A DNA stretch of 43,145 nt from Candidatus Poribacteria bacterium (GCA_009839745.1 VXPE01000089.1:1-43145); one strand, 5' to 3'. Counted from the stretch's first letter, positions 15,654 through 24,239 are shown. The notes: generated by a model from the letters alone, not told the origin. A program made the numbers and translations.

Positions 15654-16961
15654 CTACCATTTTCTCGCTTGGACAAGTGCTTCGACTTCGTCAATTTCTT
15701 TCGGGACACCGTCCGTCAGCACTTCACACCCGTCCTCTGTGATGAGGATATCGTCCTCTATGCGGACCCCGATGCCGAGATACGCCGGGGGCACATCCTG
15801 TGTATCGTCAGCGACGTAGAGTCCCGGCTCAATGGTCATCACCATGCCGGGTTGGAAGGTTTTGAAATCACCGTTGGATTCGTGGACGCAATTGACATCG
15901 TGGACATCTAAACCGAGCATGTGTCCGATCCGGTACATGTAAAACTGTCGGTATGCCTCTTTCTTTATCAATTTCTTTGCTTTTCCCTTGAGGAGACCGA
16001 GACTGAGCATGCCTTCCGTCAATAACTCAATCGACTTTTGGTGCGGTTCGTCGATGGAAACCCCCGGACAGATAGCATCAATAATGGCAGTGTGTGCGTC
16101 AAGAACAATCTGATAAATCTCTCGCTGCGCTTCAGTGAAGGTGCCGTTCGCGGGAAAGGTTCGGGTCACATCGCCAGAATAGTGACCGTATTCTGCCCCT
16201 GCGTCAATGAGGACGAGGGTTTCGTCTTCAATCCGGCAGTCATTCGTTGTATAGTGGAGCGTTGTCGCGTTTCCGCCACTCGCAACGATAGTGGGAAAGG
16301 CGACACCGTTTGCGCCGTTCATACGGAACGTGGATTCAACGAGTGCTTCCAACTCGTATTCATACAACCCCGGACGCACCGCTTTCATCGCGGCGACGTG
16401 TCCGGCTACGGTAATCTCCGTCGCCAATCGGGTCCGCTGCAATTCCGTCTCATTTTTGATTAACCGCAGCTCGCTGAGAATAGGACTCGGATCCACAAGC
16501 GTATCAAACCCCTTGCCCGATCGGATGCGTGACCTGACCGACTGCGTGAAACGGGCGAGAATTTCACCGTCGACATCCGCATTGGCGCCGAGCGTATAGT
16601 AAAGCCGTTCGGCACCTTGTAGGTATTTCCCGATTTTTTTACTGAATTTCTCTATCGGATAGGCTTTATCTGCCCCGTAGCGTTTACGAGCGTCCTTAAC
16701 GCCAACCCGCTTACCGTTCCAGATTTCCGCCTGCTTATCTTTCGGACGCACGAACAGGATATATTGATGTTTCGGATGATCGGGCGCGATGACACAGATC
16801 GACTCTGGTTCTTCAAACCCCGTAAGGTAATAAAAATTCGGATCCGGACGATAATTATACTCGGTGTCGTGATTCCAGATTGCGGGGGGTGTACTGGCGA
16901 AGATAGCGACCCCGCCACGCCCCATCTTTTCTATAAAGGCTTCGCGATTTTGCTTATACAA
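15654..16961 (-). CDS. pepP: Xaa-Pro aminopeptidase (M24B family)
   Basis: 435-residue metallopeptidase that removes an N-terminal residue linked to proline. The N-terminal creatinase-like domain (about 1-170) contains YYLTGFEEPESICVI; the C-terminal pita-bread catalytic domain has the metal ligands in order: two Asp in IDAGAEYGHYSGDVTR, His in GHMLGLDVHD, Glu in MTIEPGLYV, Glu in GVRIEDDILIT. The length matches E. coli PepP (441). Translation probably starts at TTG 16961 with AGGAG seven nt upstream. Cytoplasmic, no signal peptide. It fits with the peptide importer and M20 peptidase in the window as peptide catabolism. Confidence 0.92.
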   Translation of the reverse strand: MYKQNREAFIEKMGRGGVAIFASTPPAIWNHDTEYNYRPDPNFYYLTGFEEPESICVIAPDHPKHQYILFVRPKDKQAEIWNGKRVGVKDARKRYGADKAYPIEKFSKKIGKYLQGAERLYYTLGANADVDGEILARFTQSVRSRIRSGKGFDTLVDPSPILSELRLIKNETELQRTRLATEITVAGHVAAMKAVRPGLYEYELEALVESTFRMNGANGVAFPTIVASGGNATTLHYTTNDCRIEDETLVLIDAGAEYGHYSGDVTRTFPANGTFTEAQREIYQIVLDAHTAIIDAICPGVSIDEPHQKSIELLTEGMLSLGLLKGKAKKLIKKEAYRQFYMYRIGHMLGLDVHDVNCVHESNGDFKTFQPGMVMTIEPGLYVADDTQDVPPAYLGIGVRIEDDILITEDGCEVLTDGVPKEIDEVEALVQARKW

Positions 16962-17019
16962 ACTATTGACTCCTCATAAAGCGATGGATCCATGGAAGAA
17001 ATGAAAACGAAAACCAAGC

Positions 17020-17104
17020 CCGTAAGCGAAGCGGAGGGCGACGCTTGAGAATGACACGTCAGCGTCCTAATCCACGTCGTTTACCCGCAAGGTAAAATTA
17101 AAAA
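17020..17104 (+). repeat. Dispersed leader unit, full copy (85 bp), convergent orientation
   Basis: Plus-strand CCGTAAGCGAAGCGGAGGGC at 17020 and CCGCAAGGTAAAATTAAAAA at 17085-17104. Here it points toward the 3' end of the AspA-like gene and touches its stop codon, so the unit is not tied to start codons only. Confidence 0.6.
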
Positions 17105-18091
17105 TTAGAGATATTTGATCGGTGTGCCGATTTTGCCGATGATACCACCGCTGGCGACCATTGGATAGACGGGTTTTGCCCAGAAAATACCATCGACTGG
17201 CGCACGGATAGACTCCCGAACCTTGCCAAACACATCGCAGATGTCCGCTATAGGTTGATACATCGCAAGTCGATCATACAATTCCGCCTTGTAATAGACG
17301 AATCCGCCTTCGTTGCTGAGGACGGGTACAAACTTTTTAACAACGATCTGTCGGTCAGGAATCTGTGGTGTTCCGGCAATGAATTTATAATATTGTAAAA
17401 CATTGCGCACACCGCGCACCCCCTTTTCGATGCTCTCTGCATCCCATCCGTGGGTGCCCCCTAATTCGGGATCAATTGTTGGAATGCCGACCTCTGGTGC
17501 CGCTTGCGCGAGTTGTCCTTGGGGTCCCTTCTGATTGAGAATATGTCCTATGCCGAAAACGCGTGCGAGTTCAAGACAGGCACCGTGAAGCGCGTGTTTC
17601 TCGTCAACCCGCACCCGGACCTCGTCGATCATCGGGTGTACCCCACCTTGGTGCAGATCAAGACAATAATCGGCTTGCTGAATGGCGCGTCGAAAGAGAT
17701 GATATGCTGTCCGTTCGCTCGATGTTCCATCGCGCCTACCGGGAAAACAGCGGTTCATTTTACGGTTGTCTACAGGGCTGAGCGCCTGTTTCGTATGAAA
17801 CGCGTGAAAATTGACGAGGGGGACGGCGATAATCTTCCCATATAACTGCTCTGGTGTGATCGTAGAGAGCACTCTGTGAACAACGGCGATTCCGTTGAGT
17901 TCATCACCGTCACTAATCGCTTGTATGTAAAGTGTTTTGCCGGGGTACGTCCCGTTGATTAGCACAACAGGCAATCGGACAGCCGTTCCATCGGGCATAC
18001 TGCCGACTTTGATATGTCCTTCTGTTCGGGTTCCGGGTTCGGCGACTAACTGTCCAACGACCAATTGGCTACGGCGAATTTTATTCCTCAT
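17105..18091 (-). CDS. AstE/AspA-family (M14-like) hydrolase
   Basis: 328-residue protein of the succinylglutamate desuccinylase/aspartoacylase family, zinc enzymes that cleave amide bonds of acylated amino acids. Seen: YIQAISDGDELNGIAVVHRV (first metal motif), DNRKMNRCFPG, and CLDLHQGG (second His). The usual His-x-x-Glu of the first motif reads Asp61-Gly-Asp-Glu64, so one zinc ligand is changed. A C-terminal beta-rich part ends in PMVASGGIIGKIGTPIKYL. I choose ATG 18091; a TTG at 18127 overlaps the -35 box. The start has no ribosome binding site, and the promoter suggests a leaderless mRNA. Divergent from rpiA. Confidence 0.82.
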   Translation of the reverse strand: MRNKIRRSQLVVGQLVAEPGTRTEGHIKVGSMPDGTAVRLPVVLINGTYPGKTLYIQAISDGDELNGIAVVHRVLSTITPEQLYGKIIAVPLVNFHAFHTKQALSPVDNRKMNRCFPGRRDGTSSERTAYHLFRRAIQQADYCLDLHQGGVHPMIDEVRVRVDEKHALHGACLELARVFGIGHILNQKGPQGQLAQAAPEVGIPTIDPELGGTHGWDAESIEKGVRGVRNVLQYYKFIAGTPQIPDRQIVVKKFVPVLSNEGGFVYYKAELYDRLAMYQPIADICDVFGKVRESIRAPVDGIFWAKPVYPMVASGGIIGKIGTPIKYL

Positions 18092-18098
18092 AACGGTT

Positions 18099-18127
18099 AT
18101 TTTACCAAAATCAGCGAAATAAGTCAA
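18099..18127 (-). promoter_or_regulatory. Promoter placing +1 at the start codon (AspA-like gene)
   Basis: Minus-strand TTGACT (18127-18122), 17-bp spacer, TAAAAT (18104-18099) preceded by TGG. The predicted transcription start, about 18092, coincides with ATG 18091, which would give a leaderless transcript. Confidence 0.65.
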
Positions 18128-18193
18128 ATCATTAGCCGTCAGGGGTCAAGGTTTAGATTCGGAGATCCCTCCTACTGGATTTCAGATTATCTC

Positions 18194-18222
18194 TTGATTT
18201 GAACACGATTTTCTGGTAAACT
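18194..18222 (+). promoter_or_regulatory. Promoter of rpiA with almost no leader
   Basis: TTGATT (18194-18199), 17-bp spacer, TAAACT (18217-18222) with TGG before it. Predicted start near 18229, four nt before ATG 18233; an alternative TTATAC at 18222-18227 would put it on the ATG. No Shine-Dalgarno sequence is present. Confidence 0.6.
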
Positions 18223-18232
18223 TATACGTATC

Positions 18233-18922
18233 ATGAACACAGAAAATCAGAAAAAAATTGCTGCAGAAAAAGCGACAGAGCGCGTCCGATCCGGCATGGT
18301 TGTGGGATTAGGGACGGGTTCCACCGTTTACTATGCCCTCCTGAAACTCGGTGCGATGGTGCGGGAAGGGCTTGATATTATAGGGATTCCGACCTCTGCA
18401 GGCACTGAAAAAATTGCGACAGCACAACAGATACCCCTCGCGACGCTCGCTTCACATCCGAGTCTCGATCTGACGATTGATGGTGCCGATGAGGTAGACA
18501 AAGACCTCAACCTCATCAAAGGTGGCGGCGCGGCACTCGTCAGAGAAAAAATCATCGCCAACGCATCTAAAGAGATATTGATTGTTGTCGATGAAAGCAA
18601 AGTATCACGTGTCCTCGGCACGACCTTTCCACTTCCTGTCGAAATTGTGCGATTCGGGTGGGAGGCAACACAAACCGAAGTCAACCGGATTTGTGGAAAA
18701 TCAACGTTACGTCTTTCACCGGCACAGGATGGAAACCAGTTTCCTCTTATCACTGACAACGGAAACTATATCCTCGATTGCCACTTTGATGGGATTCCTG
18801 CGCCTGAAGCGGTTGAGTTGCAACTGAACAACATCCCCGGCGTAGTGGAGAATGGGATATTTGTGAACCGTGCCGACAAAATCATCATCGGCACGCCTTC
18901 CGGTATCCGGTATATGGGCTAA
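18233..18922 (+). CDS. rpiA: Ribose-5-phosphate isomerase A
   Basis: 229-residue cytoplasmic enzyme that interconverts ribose-5-phosphate and ribulose-5-phosphate in the pentose phosphate pathway. Signatures: VGLGTGSTVYYALLKLG (phosphate-binding loop), TIDGADEVDKDLNLIKGGGA (active-site Asp residues), LVREKIIANASKEILIVVDE and FPLPVEIVRFG. The length is normal for RpiA (about 220-235). Translation probably starts from a nearly leaderless mRNA. The next gene begins five nt after the stop, so they share a transcript. Confidence 0.96.
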   Translation: MNTENQKKIAAEKATERVRSGMVVGLGTGSTVYYALLKLGAMVREGLDIIGIPTSAGTEKIATAQQIPLATLASHPSLDLTIDGADEVDKDLNLIKGGGAALVREKIIANASKEILIVVDESKVSRVLGTTFPLPVEIVRFGWEATQTEVNRICGKSTLRLSPAQDGNQFPLITDNGNYILDCHFDGIPAPEAVELQLNNIPGVVENGIFVNRADKIIIGTPSGIRYMG

Positions 18923-18927
18923 CACCA

Positions 18928-19785
18928 ATGGTTAAATACCAAATCTTATTCCTCCTGTTCCTTCTTGCCTTTATCACGATCTCACATCCAGCCAGCGGTG
19001 AAATATTTACAGAAAGCGGATTGGTGGACCTCCCAACGGGGAATGTGCTGAAACACGGGATATTCGGGGCAGGCACATATATGGCGTTCCAGCATTCCTC
19101 GGAAACCCTGCGCGCAATTGGAGAGAATAACGTCTTTGGCAACGCTATTGCGATTCGTCTCAACTTCGGACTGTTTGATCGGGTTGGGGTCGGGTTAAAA
19201 TACCTATGGAACGAACACGACGCTGCATCCTTCATCGATTGGACTGCGACCCTCAAGGTTCAACTTTTAAAAGAACAAGAGGTTGGCACGATTCCGAGTG
19301 TAGCGATAGGGATCGAGACGCTCAGCGATAGACTTTTTTCGGGAAATTCGGAAGCGGAAGAGAACGAAAATCCCGCAGCGTTTCTTGCCATCAGCAAGAC
19401 CTTTAATCTGCCACGGATTCATCAGTTCTCTGGACACCTCGGCGTTGGTACCCAGCGGTTTGCTTTTGGAGAAAGTCCTATCGGTCTGTTTGTCGGACTG
19501 AGCAAAGAATTTCAACCGGCTTTCGCGAGGGGCGACATCACGATGAACTTGGAATTCGATGGTGCAGGTGTGAACGCGGGGATGCGGTATATCACCCCAA
19601 GCGGACTTCAGGTCGCCCTCGGTGCCGAGACCTTGAACACCCCAGACGAATTGCGGTATCTTGCCGCTGTTTCGTGGACAAACGAGCGACTGGTCGATCA
19701 GATCAATGAAACGAGAGGGTTGATTAAACGCGCGACAGAACTCGCTATTGAAGCGAAACGCTCGGTTTCACGGGGTTCTAAATAG
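18928..19785 (+). CDS. Predicted outer-membrane beta-barrel protein (YjbH-like)
   Basis: 285-residue protein with a signal peptide (KYQILFLLFLLAFITISHPASG) and a body of alternating strands such as GIFGAGTYMAF, AIAIRLNFGLFDRVGVGLKY and VGVGTQRFAFGESPIGLFVG, as in outer-membrane barrels. The early motif ESGLVDLPTGNVL recalls YjbH-type proteins. The role is unknown. Co-transcribed with rpiA by spacing (5 nt), though the functions look unrelated. The C-terminal tail (about 265-285) is helical and charged. It ends 10 bp from the convergent OmpA-like gene. Confidence 0.65.
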   Translation: MVKYQILFLLFLLAFITISHPASGEIFTESGLVDLPTGNVLKHGIFGAGTYMAFQHSSETLRAIGENNVFGNAIAIRLNFGLFDRVGVGLKYLWNEHDAASFIDWTATLKVQLLKEQEVGTIPSVAIGIETLSDRLFSGNSEAEENENPAAFLAISKTFNLPRIHQFSGHLGVGTQRFAFGESPIGLFVGLSKEFQPAFARGDITMNLEFDGAGVNAGMRYITPSGLQVALGAETLNTPDELRYLAAVSWTNERLVDQINETRGLIKRATELAIEAKRSVSRGSK

Positions 19786-19795
19786 CAAGCAGAAA

Positions 19796-20698
19796 TTATT
19801 GAGACCCCTTCGTCTCAATAGATTCCATCACCTTTTGGAGGGATGTCAGTAGTTCAGATAAGAAGTCTTGGGGTGGCACGAGTATAATTTCGATTCTCCG
19901 ATTCTTGGCTTTCGCTTCGGATGTGTCGGCGGTATCTATCGGTTGGTAGAACGCGTATCCTGTCGCCGCCAAGCGTTGGGCATCGACCTCCGCATGCACC
20001 TGTAAATATTTTACGGCAGCGATTGCGCGTTCGGTTGAGAGGTTCCAGTTTCGGAGTTCGGAACCACCAATAGGAGCGTCATCGGTATGCCCCTCGACCC
20101 GCACCGCATAATCAGCATAATTCGTATTCAGTAGAACTTCCTCAGCGATTGCATCCAGAAGTGCCTTCCCCTCTGTGCTTAGGATCGCACTGCCTGTCTC
20201 AAACAGAATTTTCCCTTTAACATCGAGTTTCAACCTTCCAGCGTCATCCAATACTGCCCCGACTGTATCTTTAAATTTTTCTTGGATAGCAGCGATTGAA
20301 CGCTGTGATTGTACCCGAATTCGTTGTAATTCCGATTCAATCTCGGTCAGTTTCGCGCGGAGCCCCTCTTTTTCGCGTTCAAGCGCGTTTTTGTCCTGTT
20401 GGAGCGCGTTCCGCTCGGCGGCAATTTTCCGAGCGGCTTCGCTTTCATTTTCTAATATTTCCTGCGTTTGGCTGAGTTCTGAACGCGTTTTTTTCAGCGC
20501 GCCTTGGGTTTCGGTTAACTTTTTCTCCAGATCGGCTCTTGCGGTTTCAGTTCTCCGCAAGGTGGCATGGGTAGCAGCCAGTTCCGCCTGTGTCTGTTCG
20601 AGTTTGCCCGAAGTTGAATGGAGCATCACCGCCAGAACGATGGCAGCGATAACGGCAATACAGATAGATATAATTACGAGGATTCCTTTTTTAGACAT
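19796..20698 (-). CDS. OmpA/MotB-domain protein with membrane anchor and coiled coil
   Basis: 300 residues: N-terminal transmembrane helix (ILVIISICIAVIAAIVLAVM), a long coiled coil (about 30-145), and a C-terminal OmpA-like peptidoglycan-binding domain with ILFETGSAIL, VRVEGHTDDAPI, NWNLSTERAIAAVKYL and AKNRRIEIIL. The anchor and domain order match inner-membrane proteins that reach the cell wall, such as MotB relatives, but no MotA partner is nearby and the charged plug features are absent, so a motor role is not supported. The start overlaps the RNHCP gene end by eight nt, suggesting coupling. Confidence 0.85.
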   Translation of the reverse strand: MSKKGILVIISICIAVIAAIVLAVMLHSTSGKLEQTQAELAATHATLRRTETARADLEKKLTETQGALKKTRSELSQTQEILENESEAARKIAAERNALQQDKNALEREKEGLRAKLTEIESELQRIRVQSQRSIAAIQEKFKDTVGAVLDDAGRLKLDVKGKILFETGSAILSTEGKALLDAIAEEVLLNTNYADYAVRVEGHTDDAPIGGSELRNWNLSTERAIAAVKYLQVHAEVDAQRLAATGYAFYQPIDTADTSEAKAKNRRIEIILVPPQDFLSELLTSLQKVMESIETKGSQ

Positions 20699-20999
20699 TG
20701 TTTAATTCTCCCTGTAGGTTCAGGATCGCCTCGAAGTTGTCGTTTTTTGATGTGTTGTTTTTTTTATCTATACCACACGTTGTGCAGCGGTGGGTCAGGA
20801 TATAATCACCGTGTTTTATCGTAAAGCCTACCGGTTCCATCAAGCCGAGACAGGACGCGGCTCGGTCGCCGGGGTTCACGTCAACATGCCGGCTCCAGAG
20901 GCATTCCGGACAGTGATTGGTATAGCCGTTCCCCTCGACGGCGGCACCACACTGCACGCAGGTAAAGTTTTCAATGTGGCGTTGAAATTTTTTGTTCAC
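20691..20999 (-). CDS. RNHCP-domain zinc-ribbon protein
   Basis: 102-residue small protein with C-x-x-C in FTCVQCGAAV, the family's name motif in the variant TNHCPECLWSRHVDVNPGDR, CLGLMEPVGF, and a final Cys pair in HRCTTCG. Four Cys pairs suggest two zinc sites. The function of the family is unknown. GTG 20999 is the only usable start, because an in-frame stop lies just upstream; its ribosome binding site is poor. It overlaps the OmpA-like gene downstream by eight nt. Confidence 0.82.
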   Translation of the reverse strand: MNKKFQRHIENFTCVQCGAAVEGNGYTNHCPECLWSRHVDVNPGDRAASCLGLMEPVGFTIKHGDYILTHRCTTCGIDKKNNTSKNDNFEAILNLQGELNNV

Positions 21000-21324
21000 C
21001 GGTTAGTACTGACATTTCTCCCTTGACGGATTCGGTCCACTGTTCGCTTTAAACTTGGAGAGGCAGAAGCGGCGCGTTCCAAATCCCAATGGTCTCGGAC
21101 AAACTGAATCAACCGAGGGTTATATTCATTTCCTGTTTTTGCGGTTTTATCGTTTCGTGCTGGCACAAGTGCCTCTCTCAATCTTGTATTTCTGCTCCTT
21201 CGGGCAAGTGATACAAGGAACTCCTTGGGAGAACCGATCTCGTCGGTGTTTCGTGGAATACGATTAACGGGTATGGCTAGAAATTCTGCAACAGAACGAC
21301 AAGAATTACATTGTTTAATCCCAT
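20996..21324 (-). pseudogene. Frameshifted, shortened partner gene of the AAA ATPase remnant
   Basis: An ATG at 21324 overlaps the ATPase stop and opens as MGLNNVILVV, but this frame stops at 21277. The neighbouring frame then reads on without interruption to 20996 with conserved-looking content: SVAEFLAIPVNRIPRNTDEI, SPKEFLVSLARRSRNTRLRE, YNPRLIQFVRDHWDLERAAS and SPSLKRTVDRIRQ. I recall similar text from the C-terminal half of proteins encoded directly after AAA ATPases (DUF4276-like), but cannot verify it. Such partners are usually around 200 residues, so the gene appears frameshifted and internally deleted. Confidence 0.5.
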
Positions 21325-22167
21325 TTTAATAGACTCAGCTGTGCAGCATGTTCAGGACCAGTTTTTGAAAGCACAGCCTCACCGACCGTAAGACCTGCTT
21401 CAAGTAACCTTCGGACGGGCTTAATATCCCACGCTGGTATGACCGTTGTATTCGTTTCTGTGGGTGCTAGCATTAAAACTTCCGTGCCATCAATTCCCTG
21501 CTCTGTGAGAAGTGCATCACTATGGGTGCTAACAAAGACTTGCCGTCGTCTGCTTCTTTGCATCCGAGAAATCAAGGGCGCAAGTTGCGACACAATTCCG
21601 AGGTTCAATGAAAGTTCCGGTTCCTCCAATAAGAGAACCGAGTCACTTTCAAGGAGTGACCATAGAAGTCCAAGCAACCGGAGTGTCCCATCGGAAAATT
21701 GATCTTCTCGTTGCCAAACTCCTTGCGCACGCCAGTGGGAATAGAGCGCCCGCAAATGTGGATGTCCTGTGATTTCGTCGCGGCAAAACTCCAATTGTTT
21801 AAACTGTGGCACAGCGATCTGGAGTGCTGATTCAATTTTTTTCAACCGAGAACGCCGCGTTCTTTCCGTAACACTGGCGACTCGTTCGAGAAATCCCTGT
21901 CCAAAGGGATCTTCTTCAACAATTCTACCCTGAATTGAAGCCGCAAAGCGAAGCAGCTGCGGAACTAAATGGAGGTAGGTAACATTTCCGAGGAACTGTG
22001 CAATCTCTCGGAATTTCGCATTCATATTGACCTGCTCCAGAAAGGTCTGGGTAAGACGATCCTGATCCACTTCATCATCTTTATCCGGTCTTTGTAGAAG
22101 TAATTCACTCTCTTTCCATACTTGTTCATTCAATTTTTTGCAATAAGTCGATTGATAATCATAACAG
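21315..22167 (-). pseudogene. 5'-truncated AAA (ABC-like) ATPase
   Basis: The readable part (272 residues from TTG 22133) contains the end of an ABC-type AAA protein: signature-like FSDGTLRLLGLLWSLLESD, Walker B VLLLEEPELSLN, and H-loop QVFVSTHSDALLTEQG. The N-terminal third with Walker A, essential for ATP binding, is missing. The frame stays open upstream to the edge of an inverted-repeat element at 22168 (reading YDYQSTYCKKLNEQ), and no Walker A is found beyond it. The gene was therefore probably cut by the element or a deletion. It pairs with the decayed partner gene overlapping its stop. Confidence 0.65.
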
Positions 22168-22309
22168 TAATACCATTTCTGAATAACCGTTTCTCATTAG
22201 CGAAAACCCACTCGTAGGGGCGAGGTCCCCTCGCCCGTCTAATCCGTCCGAATCCTCATAGCATTTCAAAATCTCTGAAATGCGAATTTATTTTTCAGAT
22301 TTGGTATAA
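22168..22309. mobile_element. Inverted-repeat element, copy 3 (142 bp)
   Basis: Left end TAATACCATTTCTGA; the right end complement is TTATACCAAATCTGA, so the ends match except for three bases. Internally it has a GTAG-headed hairpin (GTAG 22214-22217; GGGCGAGG/CCTCGCCC). It lies exactly at the truncated end of the AAA ATPase remnant. Confidence 0.65.
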
Positions 22310-22420
22310 GATTCCCTCCACGATAGCGTACAAATATGATATAAAAATCATAACACATTCGGTGAGCAAATGCCATCCCAAAGGATGCTGGAGCTTGGTT
22401 TGCTCCGACTCATTCCAAAA

Positions 22421-23659
22421 CTATAATTCTGCGCGCGTCATGAAGGTTGCGTAGATAGCGGAGGTTCTGACCAGATCAGGAATATGCACGCGTTCATTGA
22501 TGGCATGCCCGCCCTCGCCACTGGGTCCGTAGCCAACGCCGGGTAAGCCTGTATTGACAAAATAGTGCAAGTCCGTAAATCCGGTAGTGCCTTTAAATCT
22601 CGGCTGATTGAAACGGACTCTGCGCACTGCATCGGCGAATGCCTGCGCTATCGGTGAGTTAATATCCGTCAAACACGGCTCAATACGCAAGATGGCTCGC
22701 GCCTCTGCGACCAAATCGGGATAGTATTGGCACGCCCCAGAAATCGCCTCCCGCAATTCGAGCTCGGCAAATTCCAGCTCCTCGTTGGGTGTAATCCGTC
22801 GATCAATGGAGAACGTGACGCGCGCCGGAACGGTGTTGACTTTATCGCCATCGGTGCCGCGGAACGTTCCACCGATGTTCACTGTCGGATACCGATCACT
22901 GCCATCCGTGAGTTTAAATGCCCGCTCAGGCGACCTCAAATTCCGCTTAACCCGTTGTAACGCTGTCACGAGTTCAGCAGCCTTCTCAAAGGCGTTTATC
23001 CCCTTATCCGGCTGTGCGCCGTGCGCTGCTTTGCCTTGGACTTCAACCTCTAACCAGAGGACCCCATTATGTCCGTTGCCGATGTTCATCTCCGAACCAC
23101 CTTCGCAATTGACGACGTAATCCGCACGAACCAACCCTTCCTCAACGACATACCCCGCGCCCAACTCGCCACCGGTCTCCTCATCACAGGTGAAAGAGCA
23201 CTCAATGTTAAACTGCGGTTTGACACCCGTCTCTTGAACCGCCTGAATTGCGAACAGAAGGGCAGCAATGGCATCTTTCATATCGTCGGCACCACGTCCG
23301 TAAAGCCATTCCCCCTCAATCTCGCCGCTGAATGGGTCATTGAAACGCCAGTCGCCTGCAACGGGGACCACATCGTAGTGTGCGTTGAAATGGACAGTCT
23401 TCTCTGCCCCGACATCCCAACGCGCGATGAGATTCAGTCGTGGATGGCTTTCAGCATTCGGGATAACCTGCGCAGCACGCGCTGTGGGGACCTCGGCGAT
23501 CTCGGTCTGCATCCCCAATGCCTGACACTTCGCGTCCAGGAGCCCAACAATTTCGGCATAATTTTCGCCGGGTGGGTTGACAGTGGGAATCCTGACGAGT
23601 TCCTGAAGCAAGGCACAAAGCGCGGCTTGATTGTCCTTAATATAGGTTTGAATGGACAT
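22421..23659 (-). CDS. M20-family metallopeptidase (ArgE/DapE/CPG2-like)
   Basis: 412-residue zinc hydrolase, type ArgE/DapE/carboxypeptidase G2/aminoacylase. Ligand motifs in order: FNAHYDVVP, GRGADDMKDAIAAL, CDEETGGELGAGYV (catalytic Glu), VNCEGGSEMNIG, and C-terminal GEGGHAINERVHIPD. The dimerisation domain (about 200-310) contains KAAHGAQPDKGINAFEKAAE. Cytoplasmic, no signal peptide. The substrate (N-acyl amino acid or dipeptide) is not decidable. The ATG follows a dispersed leader unit with CCGCAAGGAAAAATTAAAG immediately upstream. Confidence 0.92.
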   Translation of the reverse strand: MSIQTYIKDNQAALCALLQELVRIPTVNPPGENYAEIVGLLDAKCQALGMQTEIAEVPTARAAQVIPNAESHPRLNLIARWDVGAEKTVHFNAHYDVVPVAGDWRFNDPFSGEIEGEWLYGRGADDMKDAIAALLFAIQAVQETGVKPQFNIECSFTCDEETGGELGAGYVVEEGLVRADYVVNCEGGSEMNIGNGHNGVLWLEVEVQGKAAHGAQPDKGINAFEKAAELVTALQRVKRNLRSPERAFKLTDGSDRYPTVNIGGTFRGTDGDKVNTVPARVTFSIDRRITPNEELEFAELELREAISGACQYYPDLVAEARAILRIEPCLTDINSPIAQAFADAVRRVRFNQPRFKGTTGFTDLHYFVNTGLPGVGYGPSGEGGHAINERVHIPDLVRTSAIYATFMTRAEL

Positions 23660-23660
23660 C

Positions 23661-23742
23661 TTTAATTTTTCCTTGCGGATAAGTCATAGCATCTGTGAAT
23701 CTAATGCTTTTCGTGTTCGAGTCGTCCTCCACTTCGTTACGG
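23661..23742 (-). repeat. Dispersed leader unit, full copy (82 bp)
   Basis: In minus-strand sense it goes from CCGTAACGAAGTGGAGGA to CCGCAAGGAAAAATTAAA, adjoining the M20 peptidase ATG. A second partial copy of the gene-proximal end is at 23794-23812, so the tandem arrangement parallels that at 9665-9796. Confidence 0.6.
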
Positions 23743-23825
23743 ACTCGGGATCCGATTTTAAGAAGGACATACAAAATAATCACCGGTTCGTATTTTAATT
23801 TTTCCTTGCGGATAATTAAAAACCC

Positions 23826-24239
23826 CTATTTGACAACCGCCTGATCCCCCGCGGACAAATGCGCCACGGTTTCGCCTGTCTCCGTAAAGGTCCGGGTCAC
23901 GCTGACAGACGCATAGGTCCATAGGATTTTCATGGGAGCATCGCTCTCATTCCAAAACCGATGCGGGATACCCGCTGGCACAAATGTCGTGTCAAAGGCT
24001 TTCATGGTAAAGACTTCACCATCAACCTCGCAGGCGGCTTCGCCTTCGAGAATTGTAACGGATTCATCGCAGTTGTGATAGTGACGTGCGATCGCTGCAC
24101 CTGGGTCAAACATTGTCACGCCGTTGGTGAGTGATGTGGAATCAATCCATTTACCGGCTAACGGGACGGTTTTCACGCCGGTGCCTCGGTCGATAGGGTT
24201 CTGTTTCTCAAAGTCGATGATGTGTGCTTTTGCACTCAT
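23826..24239 (-). CDS. Cupin-domain protein
   Basis: 137-residue single-domain cupin. Motif 1: ARHYHNCDESVTILEGEAAC, supplying two His and a Glu; motif 2: DTTFVPAGIPHRFWN, supplying the last His. This metal site is intact. Single-domain cupins include isomerases, dioxygenases and sugar-binding proteins, so no reaction can be assigned. The start has GGTGA seven nt upstream, and a promoter lies at 24273-24301 with a 27-nt leader, so it is expressed separately from BioF. Confidence 0.88.
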   Translation of the reverse strand: MSAKAHIIDFEKQNPIDRGTGVKTVPLAGKWIDSTSLTNGVTMFDPGAAIARHYHNCDESVTILEGEAACEVDGEVFTMKAFDTTFVPAGIPHRFWNESDAPMKILWTYASVSVTRTFTETGETVAHLSAGDQAVVK

